Of a stretch of 64,000 bases of DNA, positions 42,551 to 51,258 are shown one piece after another. Made by a program: the position numbers and the translations under genes. Position 1 is the first letter of the stretch, and the number at the start of each line of letters is the position of its first letter. The notes below the pieces were generated by a model. It made no database searches. It was not told the DNA's origin and worked only from the letters and a program-made list of their open reading frames with translations. The DNA comes from Moraxella nasibovis (GTDB taxonomy: Bacteria > Pseudomonadota > Gammaproteobacteria > Pseudomonadales > Moraxellaceae): positions 1,054,001-1,118,000 of the forward strand of contig NZ_CP089975.1 in assembly GCF_029581575.1 (NCBI RefSeq), given 5' to 3'.

Positions 42551-43891
42551 ATGAGTATTTTTCAATCAAAATCAACCCTAGCTTTATCCCTGCTGTCCGT
42601 ATCGGTATTGACCGCTTGCACCAGCAGTAACACACCCACGCAAAATCCACCCATTAAAGTGGTCAATGCCAACGCTCCACAAGCCCAGCAAGCGTCACAC
42701 CCCATCGTCAAAGTGCAGCCTGCTTGGACTCAGCAGACCCCACAAGCGCAGCCAAAGCCTGTGGTGCAGGCGGCTGGACACTATGCCAGCTTTAACGACT
42801 GGAAACAAGACTTCACCAGCCGTGCCATCGCTTTGGGGCATGAGGCAAGCTTGGTGCATCTGCTCATGAGTGGTGCAAGTTTTAGCCAAAGAGTCGTTGA
42901 TCTGGATCGCTCACAGGCAGAATTTACAAAAATGCCTTGGGAGTATGTCAATTCGGCAGTGTCATCCAGTCGCATCAGTCAAGGTCGAGCCAAGCTTGCT
43001 GAATACCCAACCACCTTTAACAACGCTCAGTCTGATTTTGGCGTGCCAAAAGAGATCATGGCAGCCATTTGGGGCTTGGAGTCGTCTTTTGGTGCAGCGA
43101 TGGGCAATATGAATCTGGTGGATGCGCTCTCGACGCTTGCCTATGACGGTCGCCGCCGTGAATTTGCCGAAAATCAGCTGCTTTCTATACTACAAATGAT
43201 CCGTCGTGGTGATGCCAGTGTTTCTAGTTTCAAAGGCTCGTGGGCGGGCGGCATGGGGCATACGCAGTTCATTCCCAGCACTTGGATGAAAGAAGGGGTC
43301 GATGGCAATAGGGATGGTCAGATCAGCCCTTGGAGCATTGGTGATTCGCTCAATTCCACAGCAAGCTATTTGAAAAACTCAGGCTGGCTGGCAGGTCTTG
43401 CGCCTTATTATGAGGTGCGCCTGCCTAATAATTTTAATTACAACCTTTTGAACACCAAGCAGTCTTTGGATGCTTGGCGACAGTTGGGCGTAAGCTCAGC
43501 GGCAGGCGAACACTTTGGCGGTGCGGCGTTGGCGGAGCTTTGGCTACCTGCAGGCATCAATGGTCCTGCACTATTGCTGACGCCAAACTTTGAAGTCATC
43601 CGAGTTTATAATAATTCGACAAGCTATGCGCTGGCGGTGTCCTTACTTGCCAAGCGTCTGTCTGGCGGCAGCACTCTTGTGGCAAGCTGGCCAAGTCATG
43701 AGCAGCCACTGTCTCGCAGCCAAATCCAGATTTTACAAAGAAAGCTGAGCGAACAAGGCTTTGACACAGGTGGTGTGGATGGCGTGGCAGGGGCAAACAC
43801 TCGCCGTGCTTTTGCCATGTGGCAGGCGGCAAACGGGCGCATTCCTGATGGCTTTATCAGCCAAAACAGCGCAAGCAGCCTGATTTGGTGA
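42551..43891 (+). CDS. Lytic murein transglycosylase, MltB family, lipoprotein
   Basis: A 446-residue protein from ATG 42551. Its signal peptide ends in the lipobox LTAC, so it should be lipid-anchored at Cys and act in the periplasm. After a Pro/Gln-rich linker comes the SLT_2 domain, with catalytic Glu in MAAIWGLESSFGAAMG and GGMGHTQFIPSTW. A C-terminal peptidoglycan-binding domain follows (LQRKLSEQGFDTGGVDGVAG). The upstream ATG at 42518 would spoil the signal peptide. Confidence 0.9.
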   Translation: MSIFQSKSTLALSLLSVSVLTACTSSNTPTQNPPIKVVNANAPQAQQASHPIVKVQPAWTQQTPQAQPKPVVQAAGHYASFNDWKQDFTSRAIALGHEASLVHLLMSGASFSQRVVDLDRSQAEFTKMPWEYVNSAVSSSRISQGRAKLAEYPTTFNNAQSDFGVPKEIMAAIWGLESSFGAAMGNMNLVDALSTLAYDGRRREFAENQLLSILQMIRRGDASVSSFKGSWAGGMGHTQFIPSTWMKEGVDGNRDGQISPWSIGDSLNSTASYLKNSGWLAGLAPYYEVRLPNNFNYNLLNTKQSLDAWRQLGVSSAAGEHFGGAALAELWLPAGINGPALLLTPNFEVIRVYNNSTSYALAVSLLAKRLSGGSTLVASWPSHEQPLSRSQIQILQRKLSEQGFDTGGVDGVAGANTRRAFAMWQAANGRIPDGFISQNSASSLIW

Positions 43892-43913
43892 TTTTTGGCG
43901 CTCAATTAGAATC

Positions 43914-44003
43914 ATTTTTAGCCATCTTTATAAAAGTAAACTTTAAGATGGCTAAAATCGAGCCAAAAAATAAACCATGCATCAGACATGGTTTATTTTT
44001 TTT
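43914..44003. terminator. Two adjacent hairpin terminators between transglycosylase and tal
   Basis: TTTTAGCCATCTT (from 43916) pairs with AAGATGGCTAAAA (to 43957). A second stem AAATAAACCATG/CATGGTTTATTT (43968-43998) ends in T8 on the plus strand and A6 on the other side. They separate convergent genes. Confidence 0.85.
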
Positions 44004-44032
44004 GTATAAATAATATAAGTAACAACAATTTA

Positions 44033-44956
44033 TCAGCTGGCGGCAAGTCTGTCTTTTAGATCTTGGTGTGCTTTGACAAAGCCTTCAATGCCTTTGATGA
44101 GTAGGGCGTTTAATGGTTCGTTGTCTTGAATACTGCGAAATTGTGCTTCGGTCAAAGGCTTGGGCTTTGGCAAGATGTCGTCTGTGGTGGTTAAGTTTTG
44201 CGTCACGCTTAAATTGACGCTTGCCAGCTCGTCCAATAATGCAGGCGAAATGGTCAATAAATCACAGCCTGCCAGTGCGATAAGCTGATGAATGTTGCGA
44301 AAACTTGCCCCCATCACTTCGGTGCGATAGCCGTGTTTTTTGTAAAATTGGTAGATTTCTTTGACCGAATTGACGCCCATGTCATCGTGAATGGCGATGG
44401 ATTCCAGCCCTGTTTGTGCTTTTTGAAAATCAGTGATACGACCAACAAATGGCGAGATGAGCGTTACATTGGCATCGGCACACGCACGAGCTTGGGCGGT
44501 GGTAAATAGTAAGGTCAAATTGCAGGCAATGCCTTGCTGCTCAAGGATTTTGGCGGCTTGAATGCCTTCCCAAGTGGCGGCGATTTTGATCAGCACTTTG
44601 GATTTATCCACGCCTAGATTTTCATAAAGTTTAATGAATTTTAGGGCTTTTTGCACGGTGGCATCGGTATCAAAAGACAGTCTTGCATCCACTTCGGTAG
44701 AAACTCGCCCAGCGATGATTTGGCTGATTTTTTGTCCCAAAGCGACCGTCAGATGGTCAATGGCATCGTCAATGTCCATGCCTTTGACACTTGCCATCAA
44801 TTCGTCATGCTCGCCACTGGCGAATGCCGCCAAAATCAGGCTTGGGTTGGTGGTGGCATCGGTGGGCTTTAATCGGCTGATGGCGTGTAGATCGCCTGTG
44901 TCAGCGACGATGGTGGTGTATTGGGCAAGTTGTTGTAAGCTGTTTTGGGTGGTCAT
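44033..44956 (-). CDS. tal: Transaldolase
   Basis: A 307-residue protein from ATG 44956; the frame extends to 45001 without RBS. DATTNPSLILAA is the N-terminal signature, and SKVLIKIAATWEGIQAAKIL has the Schiff-base Lys. It exchanges dihydroxyacetone units between sugar phosphates in the non-oxidative pentose phosphate pathway. Confidence 0.95.
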   Translation of the reverse strand: MTTQNSLQQLAQYTTIVADTGDLHAISRLKPTDATTNPSLILAAFASGEHDELMASVKGMDIDDAIDHLTVALGQKISQIIAGRVSTEVDARLSFDTDATVQKALKFIKLYENLGVDKSKVLIKIAATWEGIQAAKILEQQGIACNLTLLFTTAQARACADANVTLISPFVGRITDFQKAQTGLESIAIHDDMGVNSVKEIYQFYKKHGYRTEVMGASFRNIHQLIALAGCDLLTISPALLDELASVNLSVTQNLTTTDDILPKPKPLTEAQFRSIQDNEPLNALLIKGIEGFVKAHQDLKDRLAAS

Positions 44957-45133
44957 GCTAAGCCTTTTAAAAATTTGTAGAAAATCGGATAAAGTTAGCA
45001 TATTTTTGATGGACTTGCCAGTGATTTTGTAGTTTTTTTCATAAAAATGATTTGGGAATGAAAAAAATCCAATTTATAACAATTTTTTATGCAAAGTTCG
45101 TGAATATGGGTTAATAATTCTCAAAAATCATGG

Positions 45134-45139
45134 TATCAT
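45134..45139 (+). promoter_or_regulatory. Extended -10 promoter of pheA
   Basis: TGG-TATCAT lies 37 bases before the pheA ATG. The -35 (TTAATA) is weak, which the TGn extension may offset. Confidence 0.35.
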
Positions 45140-45175
45140 TGCAATAATTTATCCAAGACAAACCAAGGGAAAACC

Positions 45176-46285
45176 ATGACAGACCACACCACAACACATT
45201 TAGACACCAACAAAATCACCAACCTGCGTGGCAGGATTGACAGCATTGACGAGCAAATCCAAACACTCATCAATGAGCGAGCCAGCATCGCCCAAGAAGT
45301 CGCCATCGCCAAGAAAAACCATGAAAATCACCCCATCTTTTATCGTCCAGAGCGAGAGGCTCAGGTTTTAAAAGCGGTCATGGAACGCAATTCTGGACCT
45401 TTGAGCGGTGAGAAAATGGCTCGCTTGTTCCGTGAGATCATGTCGGTGTGCCTAGAACTTGAAGCACCGCAAAAAGTCGCCTATCTTGGACCTGTGGGGA
45501 CTTTTACCCATGCGGCGGCACTCAAACACTTCGGCAAGGCGGCGACCACCGTGCCACTTGCCACCATCACTGATGTGTTTCGTGAAGTGGAGGCAGGTTC
45601 TGCGATGTATGGCGTTGTCCCTGTGGAAAACTCGTCTGAGGGCGTGGTCAATCATACGCTGGACGCATTTTTGGGGTCAAATTTGCACATTGTGGGCGAG
45701 GTGGAGTTGCCGATTCATCACAATTTCTTGGTAGATGAGCATACCAAAGTAGATGTCATCTCCAAGATTTACGCCCATCAGCAGACGCTCGCCCAATGCC
45801 GTCAATGGCTGGACAGTCATTATCCAACCGTGGAGCGAGTGGCGGTGTCGTCAAATGGCGAGGCGGCTCGTAGAATTAAAAACGAATGGCATTCGGCGGC
45901 GATTGCAGGGGGCGTGGCGGCAGCAGAATACGGCTTGCACAAACTGCATGAAAACATCGAGGACAACCCAAGCAACACCACTCGCTTTCTCATCATCGGT
46001 CATGAAGCGGTCGCCCCAAGCGGACATGATAAGACTTCCATCGTGGTGTCAAGCCCAGACCGTGCAGGTGCGCTGATTGAAATTTTAGAACCGCTAAAAC
46101 GCCACGGTGTGTCCATGACGAGTATCGAGACTCGCCCAGAGCGTCCGAACAAATGGGCGTATGTGTTCTTTATTGACATGAATGGGCATATTGATGATGA
46201 GAATGTTAAAAATGCCATTGATGACATCATCAAAATCGCCAAAGATGTGCGAGTATTAGGCTCATATCCGCAGGCGGTGATTTAA
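45176..46285 (+). CDS. pheA: Chorismate mutase/prephenate dehydratase (P-protein)
   Basis: A 369-residue two-enzyme protein. Residues about 15-95 are the AroQ mutase (LRGRIDSIDEQIQTLINERA). About 100-275 is the dehydratase (YLGPVGTFTHAAALKHFG, NTTRFLIIG). The end is an ACT domain (GALIEILEPLKRHGVSMTSI) for feedback by phenylalanine. It starts the aromatic amino acid cluster. Confidence 0.95.
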   Translation: MTDHTTTHLDTNKITNLRGRIDSIDEQIQTLINERASIAQEVAIAKKNHENHPIFYRPEREAQVLKAVMERNSGPLSGEKMARLFREIMSVCLELEAPQKVAYLGPVGTFTHAAALKHFGKAATTVPLATITDVFREVEAGSAMYGVVPVENSSEGVVNHTLDAFLGSNLHIVGEVELPIHHNFLVDEHTKVDVISKIYAHQQTLAQCRQWLDSHYPTVERVAVSSNGEAARRIKNEWHSAAIAGGVAAAEYGLHKLHENIEDNPSNTTRFLIIGHEAVAPSGHDKTSIVVSSPDRAGALIEILEPLKRHGVSMTSIETRPERPNKWAYVFFIDMNGHIDDENVKNAIDDIIKIAKDVRVLGSYPQAVI

Positions 46286-46290
46286 ACCAC

Positions 46291-46343
46291 GCTCCCCATT
46301 ATTTAAATAGATAAAAATAATGGGGAGATCTGCTTTTTTTATC
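46291..46343 (+). terminator. Terminator between pheA and tyrA
   Basis: CTCCCCATTATT pairs perfectly with AATAATGGGGAG. ATCTGC then T7 follows. It suggests that pheA and tyrA are not simply cotranscribed. Confidence 0.75.
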
Positions 46344-46373
46344 ATTATTTTAATTAAAAAAACCGCAAAAACT

Positions 46374-47297
46374 ATGTTTAACAATATTCTTATCATCGGC
46401 TTAGGCTTAATTGGCGGTAGTATTTTACAGGGCATTCTTGACAATCGCCTTGCTGATAACCTATATGCGGTGGATTTTGATAAATCAGTGATTGATAATG
46501 CCATCAAGGATAAGTTAATCACAAATGGCGATGATGAGTTATTAACTCTGGCAAAGACAGGCGTATTAAAAGATTGTGAATGTATCATCATTGCCGTACC
46601 TGCTTTTGCGGTAAAAACTGTTTTATCGCAAATCAAAACCGCCATTGATGATAAGCTATTGCCAAGTGATATTATCATCAGCGATACCGCCAGTACCAAA
46701 GGCAATGTTTTACAAGATGCTTTTGCTATTTTTGGCGAATTACCGCCTAATTTGGTGCTGGCTCACCCCATTGCAGGGGCGGAAAAGTCGGGCTTTATGG
46801 CAAGAAATGGGGCGTTGTTTAAATCGCATAAGCTGATTATTTGTCCGCATGACTTTAATGACAAACAAGCCGTTGATAAAATCGCTACCCTTTGGCAATC
46901 GCTTGGGGCGAGTGTGGATTTTATGCCGTGCGATAAACACGATGAAGTTTTGGCATTAACGAGCCACCTGCCGCATTTATTGTCTTATGCGTTGACTTAT
47001 CAGCTTGCCAAAGATGAAGAAAGTCTTAATATTTTTCGTTATGCGGGCGGGGGCTTTCGGGATTTTAGCCGTATTTCGGCAAGTAGTCCGATTATGTGGC
47101 ACGACATATTTTTGGCAAACAAACAGGCGGTGTTAAAAGGATTGGATAGTTATCAAGCGATTTTAAATCAATTAAAATCCGCCATTGAAAATGATAATTC
47201 TGATGACTTATTAACAACTTTTGAAATTGCCAAAAACGCTCGGGAACATTTTGGGCGGTTGTTGATTGAAAAAGAGAAGTTAAAGAATGGCGTTTAG
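46374..47297 (+). CDS. tyrA: Prephenate dehydrogenase
   Basis: A 307-residue protein from ATG 46374. The Rossmann motif ILIIGLGLIGGSILQG, IISDTASTKGNVLQ and LAHPIAGAEKSGF are typical. It oxidises prephenate for tyrosine synthesis. In some Moraxellaceae it is fused to aroA; here it is a separate gene ending GRLLIEKEKLKNGV. A diverged copy of this 3' end occurs at 47975-48047. Confidence 0.93.
   Translation: MFNNILIIGLGLIGGSILQGILDNRLADNLYAVDFDKSVIDNAIKDKLITNGDDELLTLAKTGVLKDCECIIIAVPAFAVKTVLSQIKTAIDDKLLPSDIIISDTASTKGNVLQDAFAIFGELPPNLVLAHPIAGAEKSGFMARNGALFKSHKLIICPHDFNDKQAVDKIATLWQSLGASVDFMPCDKHDEVLALTSHLPHLLSYALTYQLAKDEESLNIFRYAGGGFRDFSRISASSPIMWHDIFLANKQAVLKGLDSYQAILNQLKSAIENDNSDDLLTTFEIAKNAREHFGRLLIEKEKLKNGV
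47215..47289 (+). repeat. 3' end of tyrA, copy 1 of a direct repeat
   Basis: This stretch, including GGGCGGTTGTTGATTGAAAA and AGAGAAGTTAAAGAATG, matches 47975-48047 in sequence and order with scattered substitutions. Confidence 0.75.
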
Positions 47298-47324
47298 TTA
47301 TTGATGAGCATTTAAGGGAACAAA

Positions 47325-47975
47325 GTGGAGTTTTTTGCAAATCATTTTGGCATTCATCATTTAATGTTATTTGTCAGCTCGGCAATTATTTTTGTTTTGA
47401 CACCAGGCATTGATACGGTATTTGTGTTAAATCGCACTTTGCAAAATGGGAGAATGGCGGGTATCTTGTCGGCTCTTGGTGTGGCAACAGGTGTTTTGGT
47501 GCATACTTTATTTGCCACGCTTGGGCTTGCTAGCATTTTGGCAAAATCGGCAACCGCTTTTATGTTGATTAAATATTTGGGGGCAATGTATTTGATTTAT
47601 CTAGGTATTATGGCAATTAAAAATGCCTTAAATGCCAAAAATTATCAAATCAATGCAGAAACCAATCCAAAATCTACCAAAAACGCCTATTTAATAGGGC
47701 TTTTAACCAATGTTTTAAATCCTAAAGTTGCCTTATTCTTTTTGGCATTTTTTCCGCAATTTATTCAAAAAGACGCACTGGCAAATGCAACGCCTTATTT
47801 ATTTTTGGGCGGATTGTACGCCATCATCTCGGTAACTTGGCTTGTATTGCTTGCCATTATTGGGGCAATGTTCATTCAATTTTTGCAAAGCGTCAAAGCA
47901 AGGCGGTCAATGGACGGAATTTCTGGTATTGCTTTTATTGGGCTTGGGGCAAAATTGGGATTTTCACATCAGTAA
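47325..47975 (+). CDS. LysE/RhtB family amino acid exporter
   Basis: A 216-residue membrane protein from GTG 47325 with AAGGGA upstream. It has the family pattern FVLTPGIDTVFVLNRTLQNG, LGVATGVLVHTLFATLG and NVLNPKVALFFLAFFPQFI, and about six hydrophobic segments. It lies between the two copies of the tyrA 3' end, so it was probably inserted or duplicated into the tyrA-aroA interval. Confidence 0.9.
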   Translation: MEFFANHFGIHHLMLFVSSAIIFVLTPGIDTVFVLNRTLQNGRMAGILSALGVATGVLVHTLFATLGLASILAKSATAFMLIKYLGAMYLIYLGIMAIKNALNAKNYQINAETNPKSTKNAYLIGLLTNVLNPKVALFFLAFFPQFIQKDALANATPYLFLGGLYAIISVTWLVLLAIIGAMFIQFLQSVKARRSMDGISGIAFIGLGAKLGFSHQ

Positions 47976-48047
47976 ACTTTGAATATTGCTAAAATGTAAG
48001 GATATTTTTGGGCGGTTGCTTATTGAGAAAGAGAAGTTGAAAAATGA
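47975..48047 (+). repeat. Decayed copy 2 of the tyrA 3' end
   Basis: GGGCGGTTGCTTATTGAGAA and AGAGAAGTTGAAAAATG repeat the end of tyrA with substitutions and small indels. The reading frame is lost. The following ORF starts at the end of this remnant. Confidence 0.75.
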
Positions 48048-48406
48048 TTGCCAATCAAATTGACATTGATATTATTAACAATTATTCAACTTATGATATT
48101 TTTATTTTGATAGATAATCAATCGGTATTTGAATTGGAATGCTTTGATTTGCAAATTAATTTTAATTCTCTATTTGACTTATTGACAAAATTGGAAAAAG
48201 ATATAGTATCAGAACCGATATTTTTTGAATTAACGGATTATTGTTGCAATCCAGTAATTCTTAAAATTTCCCCTTATCCACCTTTTGATTGGATTGTATT
48301 AAATATTCCTGATCAAAATGATAAAAGAAAATTCTTTATTGATAGGCAGCAATTTTGTTATGCGATTAAAATTGCCGTAGAGAAGTTCACTTATTTAATG
48401 TATTAA
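48044..48406 (+). CDS. AT-rich hypothetical protein
   Basis: A 120-residue protein, rich in Ile, Asn, Phe, Asp and Tyr (FILIDNQSVFELECFDLQIN, FWIVL-like hydrophobic strands), with no signal peptide or clear membrane segment. Base composition is far more AT-rich than in its neighbours, which suggests transfer. It begins inside the tyrA 3' remnant and ends directly before aroA. Not recognised. Confidence 0.6.
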   Translation: MIANQIDIDIINNYSTYDIFILIDNQSVFELECFDLQINFNSLFDLLTKLEKDIVSEPIFFELTDYCCNPVILKISPYPPFDWIVLNIPDQNDKRKFFIDRQQFCYAIKIAVEKFTYLMY

Positions 48407-48427
48407 ATGACCAATTGGAAAAACCCT

Positions 48428-49756
48428 ATGAAATACAAACTCACCCCCAGCACCACCTTTACAGGCACGCATAAAGTCGCCCCTGACAAATCCATTTCGC
48501 ACCGCTCTATTATGTTTGGCAGTTTGGCAAATGGCGTAACCCGTGTTACCAATTTCTTAGAAGGCGAAGATGCCCTTTCTACCTTGCAAGCCTTTCGTGA
48601 TATGGGCGTGCAAATCGAGCGAGACGGCGACAAAGTGACGATTTATGGCGTGGGAATGAATGGACTACAAGCCCCAACCAAACCGCTTGATATGGGCAAT
48701 TCTGGCACGAGTATGCGACTTCTGGCGGGAATTTTGTCGGCTCAGGGCTTTGATAGCACAATGATTGGCGACCCAAGCCTATCAAAACGCCCAATGGAGC
48801 GAGTCGCCAAACCCTTACGCCAAATGGGAGCGAAAGTCGCCACGACAGGCGAGCGTGGCACACCGCCGATGACGATTACGGGCGGTCAGACCCTAAACGC
48901 TATCCATTATGAAATGCCGATGGCGTCCGCCCAAGTCAAGTCGTGCCTGCTTTTGGCGGGACTGTGGGCGAATGGCGAGACGGTGGTGATTGAGCCTGAA
49001 ATTACCCGTGACCACACCGAGCGAATGCTCACCGCTTTTGGCTATGATGTCAAAGTTACGCCCTTAGAGAGTGGCAACGAAATCCGCCTAACGGGGGGCG
49101 GAGAGCTTACCGCCTGCGACATTGAAGTGCCTGCGGACATTTCAAGCAGTGCGTTTTTTATGGTGGCAGGGGCGATTGCTGGCAGGGGCGATGTGGTACT
49201 GTCAAAGGTGGGGATAAATCCGACTCGTACTGGCGTGATTGACATTTTACGCCTAATGGGGGCGGATATTTCTTTGCAAAATCAAACACTTGTCGGTGGC
49301 GAGCCTGTGGCGGACATTTGTGTCAAATCAAGCAAATTGCACGGCATTGAAATTCCTTTGCACCTTGTGCCATTGGCGATTGATGAATTTCCTGTGATTT
49401 TTGTGGCGGCTGCCTGTGCGACTGGTAAGACCATTTTGCGTGGGGCAGAAGAACTGCGTGTCAAGGAATCCGACCGCATACAGGTAATGGCGGACGGTCT
49501 GACAACGCTTGGCATTGACTGCACGGTGCTTGATGACGGCATTGAGATTATTGGGCGTGGCGAGAGCGAGTTTGTGTTTGGCGGTGGGACGATTGAATCT
49601 CATCACGACCATAGAATTGCGATGAGCTTTGCGGTGGCAAGCCTACGAGCAAAAGATGAGATTGTGATTCACGGTACAGAGACGGTGGCGACAAGTTTTC
49701 CGAATTTTGCTAAATTGGTAAAAGAAGCGGGGCTAAATTTGGAAGTGGTTGAATAA
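48428..49756 (+). CDS. aroA: 3-phosphoshikimate 1-carboxyvinyltransferase (EPSP synthase)
   Basis: A 442-residue protein from ATG 48428 (GGA before it); ATG 48407 is in frame, directly after the previous stop. Motifs: VAPDKSISHRSIMFGSLANG, DMGNSGTSMRLLAGIL, SKRPMERVAKPLRQMGA, LRVKESDRI and ESHHDHRIAMSF. GNSGT instead of GNAGT suggests a class II type enzyme. It joins phosphoenolpyruvate to shikimate-3-phosphate. Confidence 0.95.
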   Translation: MKYKLTPSTTFTGTHKVAPDKSISHRSIMFGSLANGVTRVTNFLEGEDALSTLQAFRDMGVQIERDGDKVTIYGVGMNGLQAPTKPLDMGNSGTSMRLLAGILSAQGFDSTMIGDPSLSKRPMERVAKPLRQMGAKVATTGERGTPPMTITGGQTLNAIHYEMPMASAQVKSCLLLAGLWANGETVVIEPEITRDHTERMLTAFGYDVKVTPLESGNEIRLTGGGELTACDIEVPADISSSAFFMVAGAIAGRGDVVLSKVGINPTRTGVIDILRLMGADISLQNQTLVGGEPVADICVKSSKLHGIEIPLHLVPLAIDEFPVIFVAAACATGKTILRGAEELRVKESDRIQVMADGLTTLGIDCTVLDDGIEIIGRGESEFVFGGGTIESHHDHRIAMSFAVASLRAKDEIVIHGTETVATSFPNFAKLVKEAGLNLEVVE

Positions 49757-49772
49757 TAAAGCTGTTTTAAAT

Positions 49773-49866
49773 GTAGGGGCGAATTGCAATTCGCCCAAGC
49801 TGCAAGGGCGAACTACGCACCGTTTGGGTTTTGTGCCTTAAATTGGTGCGTATTACGCACCTTACG
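49773..49866. repeat. Palindromic REP-like intergenic sequences
   Basis: GGGCGAATTGCAATTCGCCC (49777-49796) is a perfect 20-bp palindrome. GGGCGAACTACGCACC follows at 49806. GGTGCGT-ATT-ACGCACC (49845-49861) is a second dyad. The units share GGGCGAA and ACGCACC parts, as in dispersed palindromic elements. Confidence 0.6.
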
Positions 49867-49987
49867 GTTTGATTTTTGAAAATCCCAATCGCTATTTAAT
49901 GACGGCTTTTGTGTTAAATTAAATTTATTGGGCGATGATAAAATTATGGCAATGTTTGAAGAAAGTTTTGATGAAAGTATAGAATAA

Positions 49988-50875
49988 ATGCAACCCACCC
50001 AACAAAAAGGCATACTCTTGGGTCTTATCGCCTATGCGATGTGGAGTCTGTTTCCTTTTTATTTTAAACACCTTGCTCATTACAACGCCATTGAAGTCAT
50101 CGGTCATCGGCTGATTTGGACTTGCGTGATTTTGCTGATGTTTTTGCTAATCAAAAAACATTGGCAAGCCATCACGCTCATTAAACAAAATCCCAAAATC
50201 ATCGGCTGGACTTTTGTTTCAGGGCTTTTGATTGCGACTAATTGGCTCACCTATGTATGGGCGGTGGCAAATGATAAAATCATTGATGCAAGTTTGGGCT
50301 ATTTCATCAGCCCTTTGATGGGTGTGGCGCTGTCGTTTTTTGTGTTAAAAGAGCGACTTAGACCCTTGCAAATCATCGCCATCGTGCTTGCAAGCGTGGC
50401 GGTGGGCGGACAGGTCGTCATGTTGGGATTTTTGCCGATTGTATCGCTGTCTTTGGCATTGTCATTTGCTTTTTATGGCTTGATGCAAAAACGCACGCCA
50501 CTGGACAGTGTGTCGGCGTTGTTCTTGGAAACCGCCATGCTCGTGCCGTTTTGTGTGGTGTGGTTTATGATGAATGAAGTGCCAAGCAGTGAGCTGTCAT
50601 TTTGGGTGTCCGATGACATTTGGCTGTTGATGCTTGCAGGTCCGATCACTTTAATTCCGCTGTTATTGTATAATCAAGCCACCAAGCTTGTGAATTTTAA
50701 TACCCTAAGTTTTATGCAATATATTACGCCGACTTCGGTGTTTGTCATTGCGGTGTTTTATTATCATGAGCCGATTGATGTGAAGCGGCTGATGGTATTT
50801 GGGCTGATTTGGCTGGCGCTGGTGGTGTTTAGCGTTGATTTATTAAAACGACAACGATCGGTTGTCATCAATTAA
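49988..50875 (+). CDS. rarD: RarD/EamA family transporter
   Basis: A 295-residue membrane protein with ten hydrophobic segments in two EamA halves. The RarD pattern is seen in GLIAYAMWSLFPFYFKHLAH, then ASLGYFISPLMGVALSFFVL and QYITPTSVFVIAVFYYHEPI. It was first linked to chloramphenicol sensitivity; the substrate is unknown. Confidence 0.9.
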   Translation: MQPTQQKGILLGLIAYAMWSLFPFYFKHLAHYNAIEVIGHRLIWTCVILLMFLLIKKHWQAITLIKQNPKIIGWTFVSGLLIATNWLTYVWAVANDKIIDASLGYFISPLMGVALSFFVLKERLRPLQIIAIVLASVAVGGQVVMLGFLPIVSLSLALSFAFYGLMQKRTPLDSVSALFLETAMLVPFCVVWFMMNEVPSSELSFWVSDDIWLLMLAGPITLIPLLLYNQATKLVNFNTLSFMQYITPTSVFVIAVFYYHEPIDVKRLMVFGLIWLALVVFSVDLLKRQRSVVIN

Positions 50876-50891
50876 AAAGGCAATCATAATC

Positions 50892-51245
50892 ATGAGTGAT
50901 TTTGTTTTTATTCAAGGGCTAAAAGTTCAAACCGTCATTGGCGTGTATGATTGGGAGCGTGCGATTGAGCAGCTGCTTGTCATTGATGCCAAGATGGGTT
51001 GCGACATCAGTCAGGCTGCCAAGACGGACGATGTCGCTCATGCGGTGAATTATAAGACGGTGTGTGAAGATATTGAGCGTATTTGTCATCAGATGAAAGC
51101 CAAATTGCTAGAATCTTTGGCGGAGAGTATTTGCCAGCACATTTTGGACAATTATGCTTGTACTTCTGTGGCACTAACCATTCACAAACCCAATGCCATC
51201 AAGCAGGCAGACGGTGTGGGCGTGAGTGTTGAGCGTAGCCGATGA
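50892..51245 (+). CDS. folB: Dihydroneopterin aldolase
   Basis: A 117-residue protein from ATG 50892. FIQGLKVQTVIGVYDWERA and AVNYKTVCEDIERIC are typical. It cleaves dihydroneopterin to 6-hydroxymethyl-dihydropterin in folate synthesis. The folK-like gene follows after 13 bases. Confidence 0.92.
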   Translation: MSDFVFIQGLKVQTVIGVYDWERAIEQLLVIDAKMGCDISQAAKTDDVAHAVNYKTVCEDIERICHQMKAKLLESLAESICQHILDNYACTSVALTIHKPNAIKQADGVGVSVERSR

Positions 51246-51258
51246 GTGTGCAAAGCCG

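Noticed and set aside
49946-49987. 13-codon ORF just before rarD
   Set aside because: Too short, no RBS; probably a gene remnant or chance.
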